64,000 nucleotides of DNA from CALLJL01 sp964627255 (GCA_964627255.1 CAZVIN010000088.1:10592-74591), one strand, 5' to 3'. Counted from the first letter of the stretch, positions 33,333 through 42,679 are shown. Numbers and translations are program-made. The notes: a model not told the origin generated them from the letters alone.

Positions 33333-34214
33333 TCACTCAATCCAGATTTTGATAATTGTCTCGGCGTCGCGGATTTCAATTATCTGACCCTTGTTTCGGT
33401 TCAAATCCTTAATAATCCTTTCAATATCATAACCTTGCTGCCGGAGCTTCTCCTTATCTTTCTCAGGGATGGCCCGCAGGGCCAAGTCGGCTAAGCTCCA
33501 GGGTATGGTGATGAAAACCTCGGGCTCTTTTTTACCCTTTTTTTCTACCCTAATCTTGAGCACAAGGGGCTTTTTGAGCGAGCTCTGCTCCTCTAATTGG
33601 CTCAAACTCTCAGGTGAGACCCGCAACAGGGCGATCCGGGCTCTGTCCCTGAGTTCAGCGTCCTTTTCTTCCTGCACTATTTCCTTTAAGACAGGCAGGC
33701 TTTTTTGGGCCAAACTTTTTTCCCTAAAATAGCTCAATTTAAAAGCGGCGTAATAGCGAACAACCCGGTTCGGACTGGACAAACGAGATTCTATTTGATT
33801 AATATAACCCCGCTTTCCCTTCGCCACCAGGTCGCTGGCCAAATCAATGACCGCCAGTTCCGCCTCCTCCGCCAGGCTTGGGGAAGCTGATTTAAGCTGT
33901 AAATAACTCTCATAGGCAGTTATGGCCTCTTCGCTTCGGCCGGGAATCTGGGCTAAACAACGGCCCCGATAAAAAACCGCCTGGGCAGCAAAGGGACTGG
34001 AAGGATATTGCTTCAAGAAGGCGTCAAGACGTTCCACAGCTTCGGCCCATTTTTCATCAAAGATAAGCAGCTTGACCGCCTGGAAAGCCGTTTCCTCGGG
34101 TTGAGAAGCCTGCTGGCTGGACAAACGACCAAAAAAAATAAAAAGGGACAAGGTTAAAATGCCCGCCACCAGCCAAGCGTTGTTTTTATTCTCCTTAAAA
34201 CTTTGAACCCTCAT
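33333..34214 (-). CDS. Exported TPR/HEAT-like protein with shared C-terminal domain (ECF operon)
   Basis: A 293-residue protein. One hydrophobic segment (about residues 14-32) precedes a TPR-like region (KWAEAVERLDAFLKQYPSSP, then EEAITAYESYLQL), HEAT-like helices around residues 130-210 (NRVVRYYAAFKLSYF), and a C-terminal ~78-residue domain with IRVEKK, VFITIPWSLADLAL and the closing IIEIRDAETIIKIWIE. The C-terminal domain recurs in the next gene. It starts by ATGA overlap with the anti-sigma gene, so it is tightly coupled to sigma control and probably acts in the periplasm as a sensor or effector. That role is inferred. Confidence 0.75.
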   Translation of the reverse strand: MRVQSFKENKNNAWLVAGILTLSLFIFFGRLSSQQASQPEETAFQAVKLLIFDEKWAEAVERLDAFLKQYPSSPFAAQAVFYRGRCLAQIPGRSEEAITAYESYLQLKSASPSLAEEAELAVIDLASDLVAKGKRGYINQIESRLSSPNRVVRYYAAFKLSYFREKSLAQKSLPVLKEIVQEEKDAELRDRARIALLRVSPESLSQLEEQSSLKKPLVLKIRVEKKGKKEPEVFITIPWSLADLALRAIPEKDKEKLRQQGYDIERIIKDLNRNKGQIIEIRDAETIIKIWIE

Positions 34215-35023
34215 GTTGTTTCCTCGCTTTCCTCAAGCTCTTGCTTGAGAAGCTGGATTTTGAGCAGAAGACGTCGCTCCTCAATGAGCTGGGCTAACTT
34301 CATGGCTTCCTCCCTTGAGGCCTTATCTTGAATCAAGGCCAATTCGAGGAGAAGTCCGTCGACCTCCTCAAGAATTGCCTGTGCTTTGGCTAAGCGGAAG
34401 GAAGCGAGTTGCGGAGTAAAATATTTTTTTCGCAGGAGTAAATCTTTGATTATTTCTGGGGAAGGGGGAGAAAACAAAGGCTCGGGTAATTCTTCCGATT
34501 CTTCCGTCGACTGTCTTAACGCCACGAGAATTTGGCGGCTTTTTTCCAGATAATTTAGCACGGCTTGCCGGGCCATTTCTTCATCCACTTTTTCCAAGAA
34601 AGAGGCAGAAACTTGATAGGGGGGGCCTTCCTTAATTAACCCTGACCTAGGTCGTAGCAGGAAAAACGAGATTACAACCCCTAAAACTAACCCGATTGCT
34701 ATTCCAGCTGTTGCCCACTGCCAGCGCCCCGGGAATTGCCTTCGCAGAAAGGGCTTAATAACGGCCGGGCGGGCGGTTGTTTCCCCAAGACTCTTTTCAA
34801 TGTTCCGGGCCAAATCTTCCCAATCAACCCGCTCGGCTTCCGCTTCTAAGTCTTGTTTAATCTCGTCGCTGGTCTGTGCTATTGCCTCCAAAAGAGCTAA
34901 CTCCTGGCGACAATGTTGGCAAGCCTTCAAATGAGCGGCCATCTGCTCAGAAACCTCACGGTCAGCTTCCCCCAAAAAATAAGGGATAAGCCAACGGCGA
35001 CCAAAGGAACAAGACTTTTTCAT
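34211..35023 (-). CDS. Zinc-finger anti-sigma factor (transmembrane)
   Basis: A 270-residue bitopic protein: an N-terminal anti-sigma domain with the HLKACQHC zinc motif (H-x3-C-x2-C, about residues 31-38), a transmembrane helix near residues 103-125 (TAGIAIGLVLGVVISFFLL), and a long, charged periplasmic helical region. Such proteins bind and silence the cognate ECF sigma factor. It overlaps the sigma gene by ATGA, the usual arrangement. The extracytoplasmic part has no recognised ligand domain. Confidence 0.85.
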   Translation of the reverse strand: MKKSCSFGRRWLIPYFLGEADREVSEQMAAHLKACQHCRQELALLEAIAQTSDEIKQDLEAEAERVDWEDLARNIEKSLGETTARPAVIKPFLRRQFPGRWQWATAGIAIGLVLGVVISFFLLRPRSGLIKEGPPYQVSASFLEKVDEEMARQAVLNYLEKSRQILVALRQSTEESEELPEPLFSPPSPEIIKDLLLRKKYFTPQLASFRLAKAQAILEEVDGLLLELALIQDKASREEAMKLAQLIEERRLLLKIQLLKQELEESEETT

Positions 35024-35607
35024 GGGTAGCTCCTTGTGGCTAAGCGTTGACCCACCAGGCTTTTCAGCCTTTCCAGAGCCTTGAAGTGGAGGGATTTGAC
35101 CGTGCCCACGGCTATGCCTAAGGTCGACGCCACCTCTTCATAAGAAAAACCCTGAAAATGCCGGAGCACGAACACCAGGCGTTGCCTTTCGGCCAGGTCA
35201 TCAAGGACGGCCTCGATTAATTGCTTCATTTCTGTTTTTCTTGGATTTTCCTTTGCGGCTGCCAGAGATAGCTCTACTGATTCCAAAGGGAGCGCTTCTT
35301 GGTCTGACCGACCCTTAGAGCGCTGGCGACGATAATGGTCGATAGCCACATTCTTAGCAATCCGGAGCAACCAGTTCTCGAAATTTCTTTCCTCTTCAAA
35401 GGAATTCAGGTTCTGATAAACCTTCATAAAAGTCTCCTGAACCACGTCCAGGGCGTCTTCTCGGTTGCGGAGAATAGAGAGGGCCAACAGGAAGACCTTT
35501 TTCTGGAAAAGACGAACCAAAAGGCTAAAAGAGGCCTCGTTACCTGCCTTAACCCGTCGGCAAAGCACCTCCGGGCTTTCATGATTTTCCTGCCTCTCTT
35601 CTTTCAT
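35020..35607 (-). CDS. ECF-type RNA polymerase sigma factor (RpoE-like)
   Basis: A 195-residue sigma-70 family group 4 protein. Region 2 shows DALDVVQETFMKVYQNLNSF and NFENWLLRIAKNVAIDHYRR; region 4 shows LAERQRLVFVLRHFQGFSYEEVASTLGIAVGTVKSLHFKAL split over two helices. It directs RNA polymerase to envelope- or stress-related promoters. First gene of a four-gene operon with anti-sigma and two exported proteins. I could not find an obvious autoregulated ECF promoter (AAC-type -35 with CGT-type -10) in the ~150 bases upstream. Confidence 0.9.
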   Translation of the reverse strand: MKEERQENHESPEVLCRRVKAGNEASFSLLVRLFQKKVFLLALSILRNREDALDVVQETFMKVYQNLNSFEEERNFENWLLRIAKNVAIDHYRRQRSKGRSDQEALPLESVELSLAAAKENPRKTEMKQLIEAVLDDLAERQRLVFVLRHFQGFSYEEVASTLGIAVGTVKSLHFKALERLKSLVGQRLATRSYP

Positions 35608-35922
35608 TTAAACCTAACTCGAGCGTTTCTGCCGGACCAAACCCCATCTTTAACCGGCGAAAAAAATGCTGGCTTCGCTTCCACTTAACCCTAATCCCAA
35701 TCGTCTTCTCTCCTTATATACTCAATTCAAGCATAAATATCTACGAGGCTCGAAAAAAGAAGGTTTACGGCTTCCCCGCTTTTTTGGTTAAAATGAAGGA
35801 AGGATTTTTTATTTATTTAAAGAAGGCCGATGAGCGACGCCGCTTGAGAAGCCGCCTTACCATGGACCTGAAAGGGGGAATCGCTTATCCAACAAGTATT
35901 TGTCCTTACAGCAAGACTAAAT

Positions 35923-36230
35923 GATTCCCTTTCATCTTGTATGGGTTAGACTCTGAGACGTTCGGGATGGCCTCGCTCCCACTCAGGTTTTTAACGCCGT
36001 TCCCTCTTCGCCCTTCTCCGCGCCTGCGGAACTCGCCTCCCTGTTCAGAGACATAGCCCGGAAGTCCCTTGCCCTCCTTTGACCTCTCCGTTGGTCCTGT
36101 TCAGGCTCAGACATCCTCGGCGGCCAGAAGTTCCCTCGAAGGCCGCTTCGGGAAGGCTAAACCTTCCATGGTCACTTCTGCCCTCCCGAACTTAGCCCTA
36201 AAACCAGCCCAGATAAAATGGAAGAAAACC
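35923..36230 (+). mobile_element. MITE-like dispersed element, copy 2
   Basis: A 308-bp copy, about 90% identical by eye to copies 1 and 3. It starts GATTCCCTTTCAT and ends AAAATGGAAGAAAACC, imperfect inverted repeats of each other. Flanking 8-mers GACTAAAT (35915-35922) and GAATAAAT (36231-36238) match at 7 of 8 positions, as an ageing target-site duplication would. No credible ORF. It lies between the sigma operon start and the 3' end of the RRM gene; the remaining ~300 bases of this gap (35608-35914) show nothing I recognise beyond AT-rich upstream sequence. Confidence 0.8.
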
Positions 36231-36347
36231 GAATAAATTTGGTCGTGGCCGAAAATCGGCGTCTAAGCTTTCAAGCAATCAAGGGAATGATAAAAAATAT
36301 AGACTCCTACCCCTTAGCTAAGGGATTAAAAAGAGGACCAGATTTAT

Positions 36348-36629
36348 CTAAAAACGTTGGAAGGGTTTTCTCCTTCCCGGTCTTTCTCCCCGATGCTCAC
36401 TTCTTGGCCGAGCTTCATTGACGATGATCCGGCGGCCATCAAAATCAGTGCCGTTCAAGCGCTCTTTGGCCTGCTGAGCTGATTCGGCTGAACTCATTTC
36501 CACAAAGCCAAAGCCTCTTCCCTGAAGAATGTTGACTGAACTGACCTCTCCGAACTGAGCAAATAGCTCCCGGAGTTTCTCCTCTGTGGTCCGGTAATTC
36601 AGGTTACCCACATAAAGTTTGGTAGCCAT
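36348..36629 (-). CDS. RRM-domain RNA-binding protein
   Basis: A 93-residue single-RRM protein of the kind common in cyanobacteria and many uncultured phyla: RNP2 as KLYVGNLNY at the start, RNP1 as GRGFGFVEM, then a short basic RG/RP tail. I place the start at MATKLYVGNL (36629), which has a perfect AAGGAGG ten bases upstream; the longer frame to 36671 adds non-family residues. Likely an RNA chaperone or post-transcriptional regulator. It stands alone, divergent from sppA. Confidence 0.93.
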   Translation of the reverse strand: MATKLYVGNLNYRTTEEKLRELFAQFGEVSSVNILQGRGFGFVEMSSAESAQQAKERLNGTDFDGRRIIVNEARPRSEHRGERPGRRKPFQRF

Positions 36630-36851
36630 ATAAAACAAACCTCCTTGACCTCTCACGATCGCTTTCCCCACCCGATAAAGAGCGGCTCCAGACGAAGGGA
36701 AAAGTCAAAATTATTCTCACTCAATAAAAGAAAAAAATCAAGACTTTACAATGGAAGCCAGCAATTAATCTATTTCCTTTATCTTCGACTATTCGACCGC
36801 AAAAATTCGCTCTGTTTATTATATCGTCCAAATCAACCTTAGACCCTATAC

Positions 36852-36880
36852 TTGGAAACGATACAACTTAAAAATATTAG
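36852..36880 (+). promoter_or_regulatory. Candidate sigma-70 promoter of sppA
   Basis: TTGGAA and TATTAG with 17 bases between them, ~72 bases upstream of the sppA ATG in an AT-rich divergent region. Four of six positions match consensus in each box. Confidence 0.3.
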
Positions 36881-36951
36881 TTTAATTTGATATAAAAAAG
36901 ATGGAGAAAAAAACCCCTTTGACCTAATTTCGTATTAACAAGGTTAGGTGT

Positions 36952-38667
36952 ATGATGAAAAGAAAAAGCGTTATCTGGCTCATTATTATTCTCTTTTTAT
37001 TGATAATTTTGGCCGGGATAATTTCCTTCCTTTACCTGGAAATAAAGCGCCCTGTTTCCCTCCCTTCCATGGCCTATTTAGAAATCAAGCTTTCCGGTCA
37101 GGTAATGGACCGAGCCCCGGTTGACCTCTTTAGCCAGTTCTTGCTCAACGTTCGACCAGTTTCCCTCCACGACCTCTGGGTTAACTTAAGAAAAGCCAAG
37201 AATGACGAGCGCATCCGTTGCATCCTCGTTAGACTCGGCCCGCTTCTTTGTGACTGGGGAAAAATTAACGAACTAAGAGACATCTTCAAAGAATTTCGGT
37301 CGTCTGGCAAAAAGGTTTATTTTTATCTCGACGAACTACCCGAGGCTGACCGCGAATACTATTTAGCTACGTCGGGGGACCGCATCATCCTTCATCCGCT
37401 TGGCTGGTTGGGGGTAAACGGCCTTGGCGGTTACGTGCCTTTTTTTAAGAAAACCTTAACCAAACTCGGAGTTAGGGTGGAAGTGGAACACGTGGAAGAA
37501 TATAAAACTGCCTACAATTCTTTTACTGAAGACAGTTTCACTCCAGCCCACCGGGAGATGATGACCTCTCTAACCGAAGATATTTTCAAAGAATATACAG
37601 AAAACGTCGCTTCCAGCCGCCATTTTTCCCCCGAAAAATACCTTTCCTTTCTCAACCATGGGCTCTTTCAGGGCAAAGAGGCCAAAGAGGCGGGGCTCGT
37701 CGACGACGTCTTATTTCCCGACGAAATCGCCGAGCTCTTAAAAGAAGACGGCCGGGAGCTGCGCCGCATTACCTTAGATACCTATTCCCGGACCGGGGAA
37801 AAATTTGCCGGGCCATATCGAGGCCAAAGAGTGGCCATAATTTATGCCCAGGGACCAATTATTACTGGCGAAAGCGTCGGCTCGATTATGGGAGGCGAAA
37901 CCGTGGCTCGATGGTTACGCCAGGCAAGACAAGACGGGCGAATCAAAGCAGTTGTGCTGCGAATCGATAGCCCTGGAGGTTCGGCGGTCGGCTCGGATTA
38001 CATCTGGCGGGAAGTTATCTTAACCCGAAAGCAAAAGCCGGTTGTCGTTTCTATGTCTGACTTGGCAGGCTCGGGTGGCTACTGGATAGCGATGGGCGCC
38101 AATAAAATAGTGGCCCAACCCCAGACTTTAACCGGGTCAATCGGGGTTCTGGCCGCCAAATTTGACCTTTCTGGCCTTTATCAAAAACTGGGCATTACCG
38201 CTGAAAGGCTCGTTTTTGGCGAGCACGCCGATATGTTTTCAACTTTCAGGCCTCTATCGGCCGAGGAAAAGACAAGGTTAAAGGAAGAAATCCGCTGGAC
38301 TTATGACCAGTTTTTAACAAGAGCGGCGGAGGGAAGAGGCAAGAGCAAGGAAGAAATTGATAAGATTGGCAAAGGTCGAGTTTGGACTGGTAAGCAGGCG
38401 AAGGAAATTGGGTTAGTGGACGATTTGGGTGGCCTCAGCCGGGCTCTGGAAATAGCCAAGCAGCTGGCTGGCATCCCCCAAAGGGAAGAAGTTAAGCTTG
38501 AGGTCTGGCCCAAGAGAGTTTCGCTTCTTTCTTTGCTCTTGGGAAGAACAGAAGCCGACTCTACCTCAGTTAAGCCGAGAAAAATCGCTGATTACAAAGA
38601 AATTCTTCAAATCTTGGAGCGAGAAGTAGTCTGGGCTGTCATGCCTTTGTGGGCTATTTCTCGTTGA
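36952..38667 (+). CDS. sppA: Signal peptide peptidase SppA (67-kDa type)
   Basis: A 571-residue membrane-anchored serine protease that degrades cleaved signal peptides. One N-terminal helix (about residues 7-28) is followed by two tandem ClpP-like domains. The N-terminal domain should carry the general-base Lys (EEYKTAYNSFTEDSFTP region) and the C-terminal domain the nucleophile Ser (LAGSGGYWIAMGA; GSIGVLAAKFDLSGLY follows). SPGGSAVGSD is the oxyanion-side motif. The ATGATG start has AAGG about eight bases upstream. Its 3' end overlaps the convergent membrane-protein gene by 14 bases. Confidence 0.92.
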   Translation: MMKRKSVIWLIIILFLLIILAGIISFLYLEIKRPVSLPSMAYLEIKLSGQVMDRAPVDLFSQFLLNVRPVSLHDLWVNLRKAKNDERIRCILVRLGPLLCDWGKINELRDIFKEFRSSGKKVYFYLDELPEADREYYLATSGDRIILHPLGWLGVNGLGGYVPFFKKTLTKLGVRVEVEHVEEYKTAYNSFTEDSFTPAHREMMTSLTEDIFKEYTENVASSRHFSPEKYLSFLNHGLFQGKEAKEAGLVDDVLFPDEIAELLKEDGRELRRITLDTYSRTGEKFAGPYRGQRVAIIYAQGPIITGESVGSIMGGETVARWLRQARQDGRIKAVVLRIDSPGGSAVGSDYIWREVILTRKQKPVVVSMSDLAGSGGYWIAMGANKIVAQPQTLTGSIGVLAAKFDLSGLYQKLGITAERLVFGEHADMFSTFRPLSAEEKTRLKEEIRWTYDQFLTRAAEGRGKSKEEIDKIGKGRVWTGKQAKEIGLVDDLGGLSRALEIAKQLAGIPQREEVKLEVWPKRVSLLSLLLGRTEADSTSVKPRKIADYKEILQILEREVVWAVMPLWAISR

Positions 38668-40777
38668 GCTGAATGTTTTCTCGCTGCACTTCGTAAATCA
38701 AGTGCGCTTCGTTGCCAAAAACAGGCTCAAGTCTAATTACGAGGTTTGTCTCGGGAGCGGGAAAAGAGAGAGTCGCTGAATTTTTGTCACCAGGCAATAA
38801 GGCGGCCCTCGGCCTTGACAGGCTTCTTGGCTTGTCCACCCAGACGAAGCTAACCTGGTACTTGAGAAGAACGTCAACGTTATTTTCTGGGTCCCGGAAA
38901 AAGCGGTCGATATCCGCCAGCCTTTGACTAATTATTGGTCGCGGTAAATGAAAGGGGAGATAGGAGTGAACAGAATTATCGAGAACCACTCGCCGACCCG
39001 CGAAGTAACAGATATAGCGCAGGTCAGAGGGATGAATAATTACCGCTGTGGCCGGCGTATTTTTCTCTACCCAGGCTGCCGCCTCCAGGAACTGCCGCGA
39101 GAAAAGGCGGGTTTCAGGTTGCTTCGTCCGCGATACAAGATAGATGACCGTATTCGGCCCAACCAGCAAGCCAAGGAGGATTAAAATTATAATTTTTTTG
39201 GCCGGCTTTCGGTTGATTAATTTCGATTCTAACTGGAGACAGAAGAAAATCCCTAAGCAGATAAGCCCAGCATAAAAAACATAAATATTTAAGAGGTTTC
39301 GGGGCAGTCGGCCCAAAAAGAGGGAGACCCCAAAAAAATTAGCCATGGAGACGAGGAAAAACCCAGAAAGAAAGCTTTTCACGCCGGAGGGGTCAACCAA
39401 AGATTTTATAGCCAGGGGAATTGCCCAGAGATTGAGCCCGAAGGCCCCAAGCAAAAAAATTAGGATCGAGGCAGAAGCGATGAGATAGGAAGTCAGATTT
39501 TCGGGATGCCCGGAGACTATGCTGGACCAGACTTCAAGCCAGGACGATAAACGCAATTCTCTCAGCACGTGACTCACCCAATCTACTGGGCCCAGTCTAA
39601 AGCTATAACCCAGCGCCCTCTGACTCCCTAAAAGGGCCGTCAAAACCAGCGGCAAAGAAAAAACCGCCGTCAAGCAGGTTACAGGAAGAAGATGCTTTCT
39701 TTTCAGCCAAACGGCCTGGCTCACCGTGGCCAGAAAAAGTCCTCCAGCCATCGGGATGATTAGGAAGACCTTGAATTCAAAAAGGCTGGCTAAGAAAAGG
39801 CTGGCCAAAACCAACCAACCCCTTTTTCTTTCTTTTTCATAATAATGAAGAGCCAGCAGACCAGAGAAAAGAAGCGCCAAACTGGGAAGAAGAGAGTTGA
39901 GGCTGAGGAGGTCATGAAAATAGAAGTTGAAGAAAATATTGCCGGTAAAAGGAGCGTGGAAAAGCCACGAGAAGAAATAAGCCAAGCCACCTGAGCCGAA
40001 CAATAAATAGAAGGCAGAGAAAATGGTTAAGCTATTAGACCGGAGAAGAGCTTTAAGAAAAAGAAATAAATTTAAAATAAAAAGACCAGCCAAAAAGGTC
40101 AGCCCGAGTCGATGGCTAATGTCAAAGACATCCAGCCCGCCATAACGCACAAACAAGGAAAAGAAAAGGTCCATTCCATAGTGATAGCGGAGAGGGGTAC
40201 CAGCGGCAAAGGGCGTCTGCGGGGGTAGGGAGTGGCTTAGCTCGCGAACGCAAGCAATCCGTAAAAACCCGTCATAAAACCGCATCCTTAGGGCCAGGTC
40301 ACCAGAGGGAAGATTTACTCCGTTAGAAAAATTATCAACAAGAAGAATAAGGAAAAAAGCCAAAAAGAGAAGGCTAAAGACACCCATAAGAGCCCGGGTT
40401 AAAGGCAGTTGAGAAGGAGCCGGCTTCCGCTGACGCCGGACAAGTGTCCAAAGAAACCAAAGAAAACAGCAGACCACCCACAAAAACAGAAGAAATTCCG
40501 CTTTTAACCAGCGACTGAACTTGGCTATTAGGACAGCGGAAATCAGGCCGACGGAGAAGACTTGGCTAACAAGCAGGAGGTTTCGGGGATATATTTTAAG
40601 CCAATCAACTATGGCCAAACCGGGAAAAACTATTAAAGTCAGACAAAGAAAAAGAAAAAGAAGATAGTGATTATAGGGGACGCCGTAGGCATGAAATATT
40701 ATCATCAAAGCCAATAAAATAATTCCCCCCCCAAAATATTTAGTCCAGGTTTTAAAAGCCAAAAAATTAAGCTTCAT
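38654..40777 (-). CDS. Polytopic membrane protein, possible GT-C-type glycosyltransferase
   Basis: A 707-residue protein with about 14 hydrophobic helices and a C-terminal soluble region of ~110 residues (from about EKNTPATAVIIHPSDLRYIC). A first extracytoplasmic loop with RYHYGMDLFFSLFVRYGG resembles loops of polyprenyl-phosphate-sugar-dependent GT-C or DUF2298-like proteins, but I cannot identify the family firmly. The hydrophobic profile and the D/H-rich first loop make a lipid-linked sugar transferase the best guess. It precedes the FtsB-like gene divergently ordered at the other end (minus strand, 74 bases after it). Confidence 0.6.
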   Translation of the reverse strand: MKLNFLAFKTWTKYFGGGIILLALMIIFHAYGVPYNHYLLFLFLCLTLIVFPGLAIVDWLKIYPRNLLLVSQVFSVGLISAVLIAKFSRWLKAEFLLFLWVVCCFLWFLWTLVRRQRKPAPSQLPLTRALMGVFSLLFLAFFLILLVDNFSNGVNLPSGDLALRMRFYDGFLRIACVRELSHSLPPQTPFAAGTPLRYHYGMDLFFSLFVRYGGLDVFDISHRLGLTFLAGLFILNLFLFLKALLRSNSLTIFSAFYLLFGSGGLAYFFSWLFHAPFTGNIFFNFYFHDLLSLNSLLPSLALLFSGLLALHYYEKERKRGWLVLASLFLASLFEFKVFLIIPMAGGLFLATVSQAVWLKRKHLLPVTCLTAVFSLPLVLTALLGSQRALGYSFRLGPVDWVSHVLRELRLSSWLEVWSSIVSGHPENLTSYLIASASILIFLLGAFGLNLWAIPLAIKSLVDPSGVKSFLSGFFLVSMANFFGVSLFLGRLPRNLLNIYVFYAGLICLGIFFCLQLESKLINRKPAKKIIILILLGLLVGPNTVIYLVSRTKQPETRLFSRQFLEAAAWVEKNTPATAVIIHPSDLRYICYFAGRRVVLDNSVHSYLPFHLPRPIISQRLADIDRFFRDPENNVDVLLKYQVSFVWVDKPRSLSRPRAALLPGDKNSATLSFPAPETNLVIRLEPVFGNEAHLIYEVQRENIQLNEK

Positions 40778-40851
40778 AACCGCCGCCAGGAGAGATTAGA
40801 AAATCTTTGGAATCAGAAAGGAAGTTCCATTTCCTCAAGTTTATCGACGAG

Positions 40852-41172
40852 TTAATCCTTTTTGCTCTCTTTATTTTTATGAAGAATCAGGACCTTTTCT
40901 TCAGGCTTCATCAGCCATAATTTTTTTCTGGCTTCTTCTTCTATCATTTGGGGGGTTTTTCGCAGCTCCTCAATTTCTTTTTCCAGTTTCGCCTTCACCT
41001 TTTCCAAGTAAACAATTTTGGCCAGGAGCTCCGCCTGGTGGCGGCGAGCCTGCCGAATTTCAATCAATCCCTTTTTGCCAAAAAAGGTACTCATTATCAA
41101 AACCAGAAGAATTATCGTTATCCCCATGATGAATAATTTACGTGACGGGGTTATTTTCTCAGACTCTTTCAT
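40852..41172 (-). CDS. ftsB: FtsB/DivIC-family septum formation initiator
   Basis: A 106-residue bitopic protein: a short basic cytoplasmic N-terminus, one helix (about residues 12-29), then a coiled coil of ~45 residues (ARRHQAELLAKIVYLEK onwards) ending in the family pattern RKTPQMIEEEARKKLWLMKPEEKV (the E-x-x-AR-x-x-L-x-x-x-x-P-x-E motif). FtsB bridges FtsQ and FtsL. The ATG overlaps the stop of the phosphohexomutase gene (ATGA). A fuller assignment to FtsB rather than DivIC depends on phylum. Confidence 0.85.
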   Translation of the reverse strand: MKESEKITPSRKLFIMGITIILLVLIMSTFFGKKGLIEIRQARRHQAELLAKIVYLEKVKAKLEKEIEELRKTPQMIEEEARKKLWLMKPEEKVLILHKNKESKKD

Positions 41173-42569
41173 TCAAAATAGGATGAAGCTATTTTTAAAA
41201 GCCTTTCCAATTCCCGACTGGTTTCCGCTTCAGCATAGATGCGAAGCAAAGGCTCTGTACCGGAAGGACGAACTAAAACCCAATCGTCATCATCAAAATC
41301 CCATTTAATACCATCGGCCCTTTCCACATGACATACCTGACGGCCGGCGAAGGTTTCAGGCGGGTTAACGACTATGGCTTCAAATAGCCGCCTCCTTTCC
41401 GGCGTGAGAGGAATGTTCTTCTGACCGTCCACCTTTCGGCCGTATTCTCGGAACAAAGCTTCTTTTAGTTGATTCAAACTATTGCCGGAGGTAGCAACCA
41501 TCTCCGCCACTAATAAGCCCGCATAGATACCATCTTTCTCAGGCAGGTGGCCTTTAAAGGCAATCGAGGCGGTCTCCTCACCGCCAAAAATGATTTTCTC
41601 TTGGAGTAAAAGGTCGGCCAAATATTTAAAGCCCACCGGTGTCCGGTAAAGCGGCAAATTATAACGCCGGGCAATTCGGTCCAAAAGGTGAGTCGTCGCC
41701 ACTGACCGGGCCACCCCTCCCCGCCATCCTTTTACTCGCACCAAGTAATCAAGTAAAAGACTCAGGATTAAGTTAGCATTGACAAAATTGCCTTTCTCAT
41801 CGACCACTCCGAACCGGTCGCCGTCGGCATCCGTGGCGATCCCGAGATGACAATTTTTCTCCCTGACCAGGCGTTTAAGTTCTCTGAGGTTCTCTTCGGT
41901 GCAAGAAGGGACTACCCCGCCAAAATAAGGGTCAACATAGCCATGAATTTCTTCGCCAATTACCCCTTGTTCCTCCAGAATTTCATCCAGGTATTCCCGA
42001 CTCGTCCCGTAAAGGAGGTCAACTCCCACGCGAATTTTTGCCTGGCGCATAGCGGCAAAATCAATTTTAGGCCGGATATAATCCAAGTATTCGGGCCGCA
42101 GGTCGATTTTTTCGATAAATTCAGTCCGTGAGTAGTAAGGACAAACCGCCCAATCTTGTTCGAGCCGGCCTACCTCCTTCTCGATGGAGTCGGTTACTTC
42201 TGGCAAAGCCGGAGCACCGGAGGCCACATTGAATTTGAGTCCATTATATTCAGGCGGATTAAAGGAGGCAGTAAAATTTATCCCGCCTTGGGCCTGACGC
42301 TTAATAATCTGCAATGCTTGAGCTTGAGAAGGCGCATCTCTATCAGCAAGATAAACATGAATCTGGTTATGCGAAAGAATTTTGGCCGCTTCCAGTGCAA
42401 ATCTTTCAGACAGAAATCTGGTGTCATAATTGACAACTACCGCGACCTTGTCAGCCCCGTAGATTTGACGGAGATAATTGGAGATAGCTTGAACAACCAG
42501 ACGGACGTTATAAAAACTAAAATCCTCCCCCATTATCCCACGCCACCCAGAGGTGCCGAATTTAATCAT
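41169..42569 (-). CDS. Phosphoglucomutase/phosphomannomutase-family phosphohexomutase
   Basis: A 466-residue alpha-D-phosphohexomutase. Active-site serine segment FTASFNPPEYNGLKF (TASHNP in most members; here the residue after Ser is Phe), Mg-binding TDADGDRFGV, sugar-binding GGEETASIAF and the phosphate-binding VRPSGTEPLLRIYAE are all in order. It interconverts hexose-1- and hexose-6-phosphates (Glc, Man or GlcN); the GGEETAS loop does not decide which. Placed just upstream of ftsB, which may mean a role in envelope precursor supply. Confidence 0.9.
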   Translation of the reverse strand: MIKFGTSGWRGIMGEDFSFYNVRLVVQAISNYLRQIYGADKVAVVVNYDTRFLSERFALEAAKILSHNQIHVYLADRDAPSQAQALQIIKRQAQGGINFTASFNPPEYNGLKFNVASGAPALPEVTDSIEKEVGRLEQDWAVCPYYSRTEFIEKIDLRPEYLDYIRPKIDFAAMRQAKIRVGVDLLYGTSREYLDEILEEQGVIGEEIHGYVDPYFGGVVPSCTEENLRELKRLVREKNCHLGIATDADGDRFGVVDEKGNFVNANLILSLLLDYLVRVKGWRGGVARSVATTHLLDRIARRYNLPLYRTPVGFKYLADLLLQEKIIFGGEETASIAFKGHLPEKDGIYAGLLVAEMVATSGNSLNQLKEALFREYGRKVDGQKNIPLTPERRRLFEAIVVNPPETFAGRQVCHVERADGIKWDFDDDDWVLVRPSGTEPLLRIYAEAETSRELERLLKIASSYFE

Positions 42570-42672
42570 CGGTCAATCTGATTTGCCTTAAACTTATCAT
42601 TAGCGAGGCTCTTTCGTCAAGGACAAGAGCCGTCAACACGTTGACTTAAGAATAATTTTGGCCTAATCTCAT

Positions 42673-42679
42673 AAGGAGG
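42673..42679 (+). promoter_or_regulatory. Shine-Dalgarno that bears on the start of the spermidine-synthase-like gene
   Basis: AAGGAGG lies directly against the first in-frame GTG (42680), leaving no spacer. The next plausible start, CTG at 42689, would have the ideal nine-base spacing and still precede the first membrane helix, so translation may start there. Confidence 0.55.
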
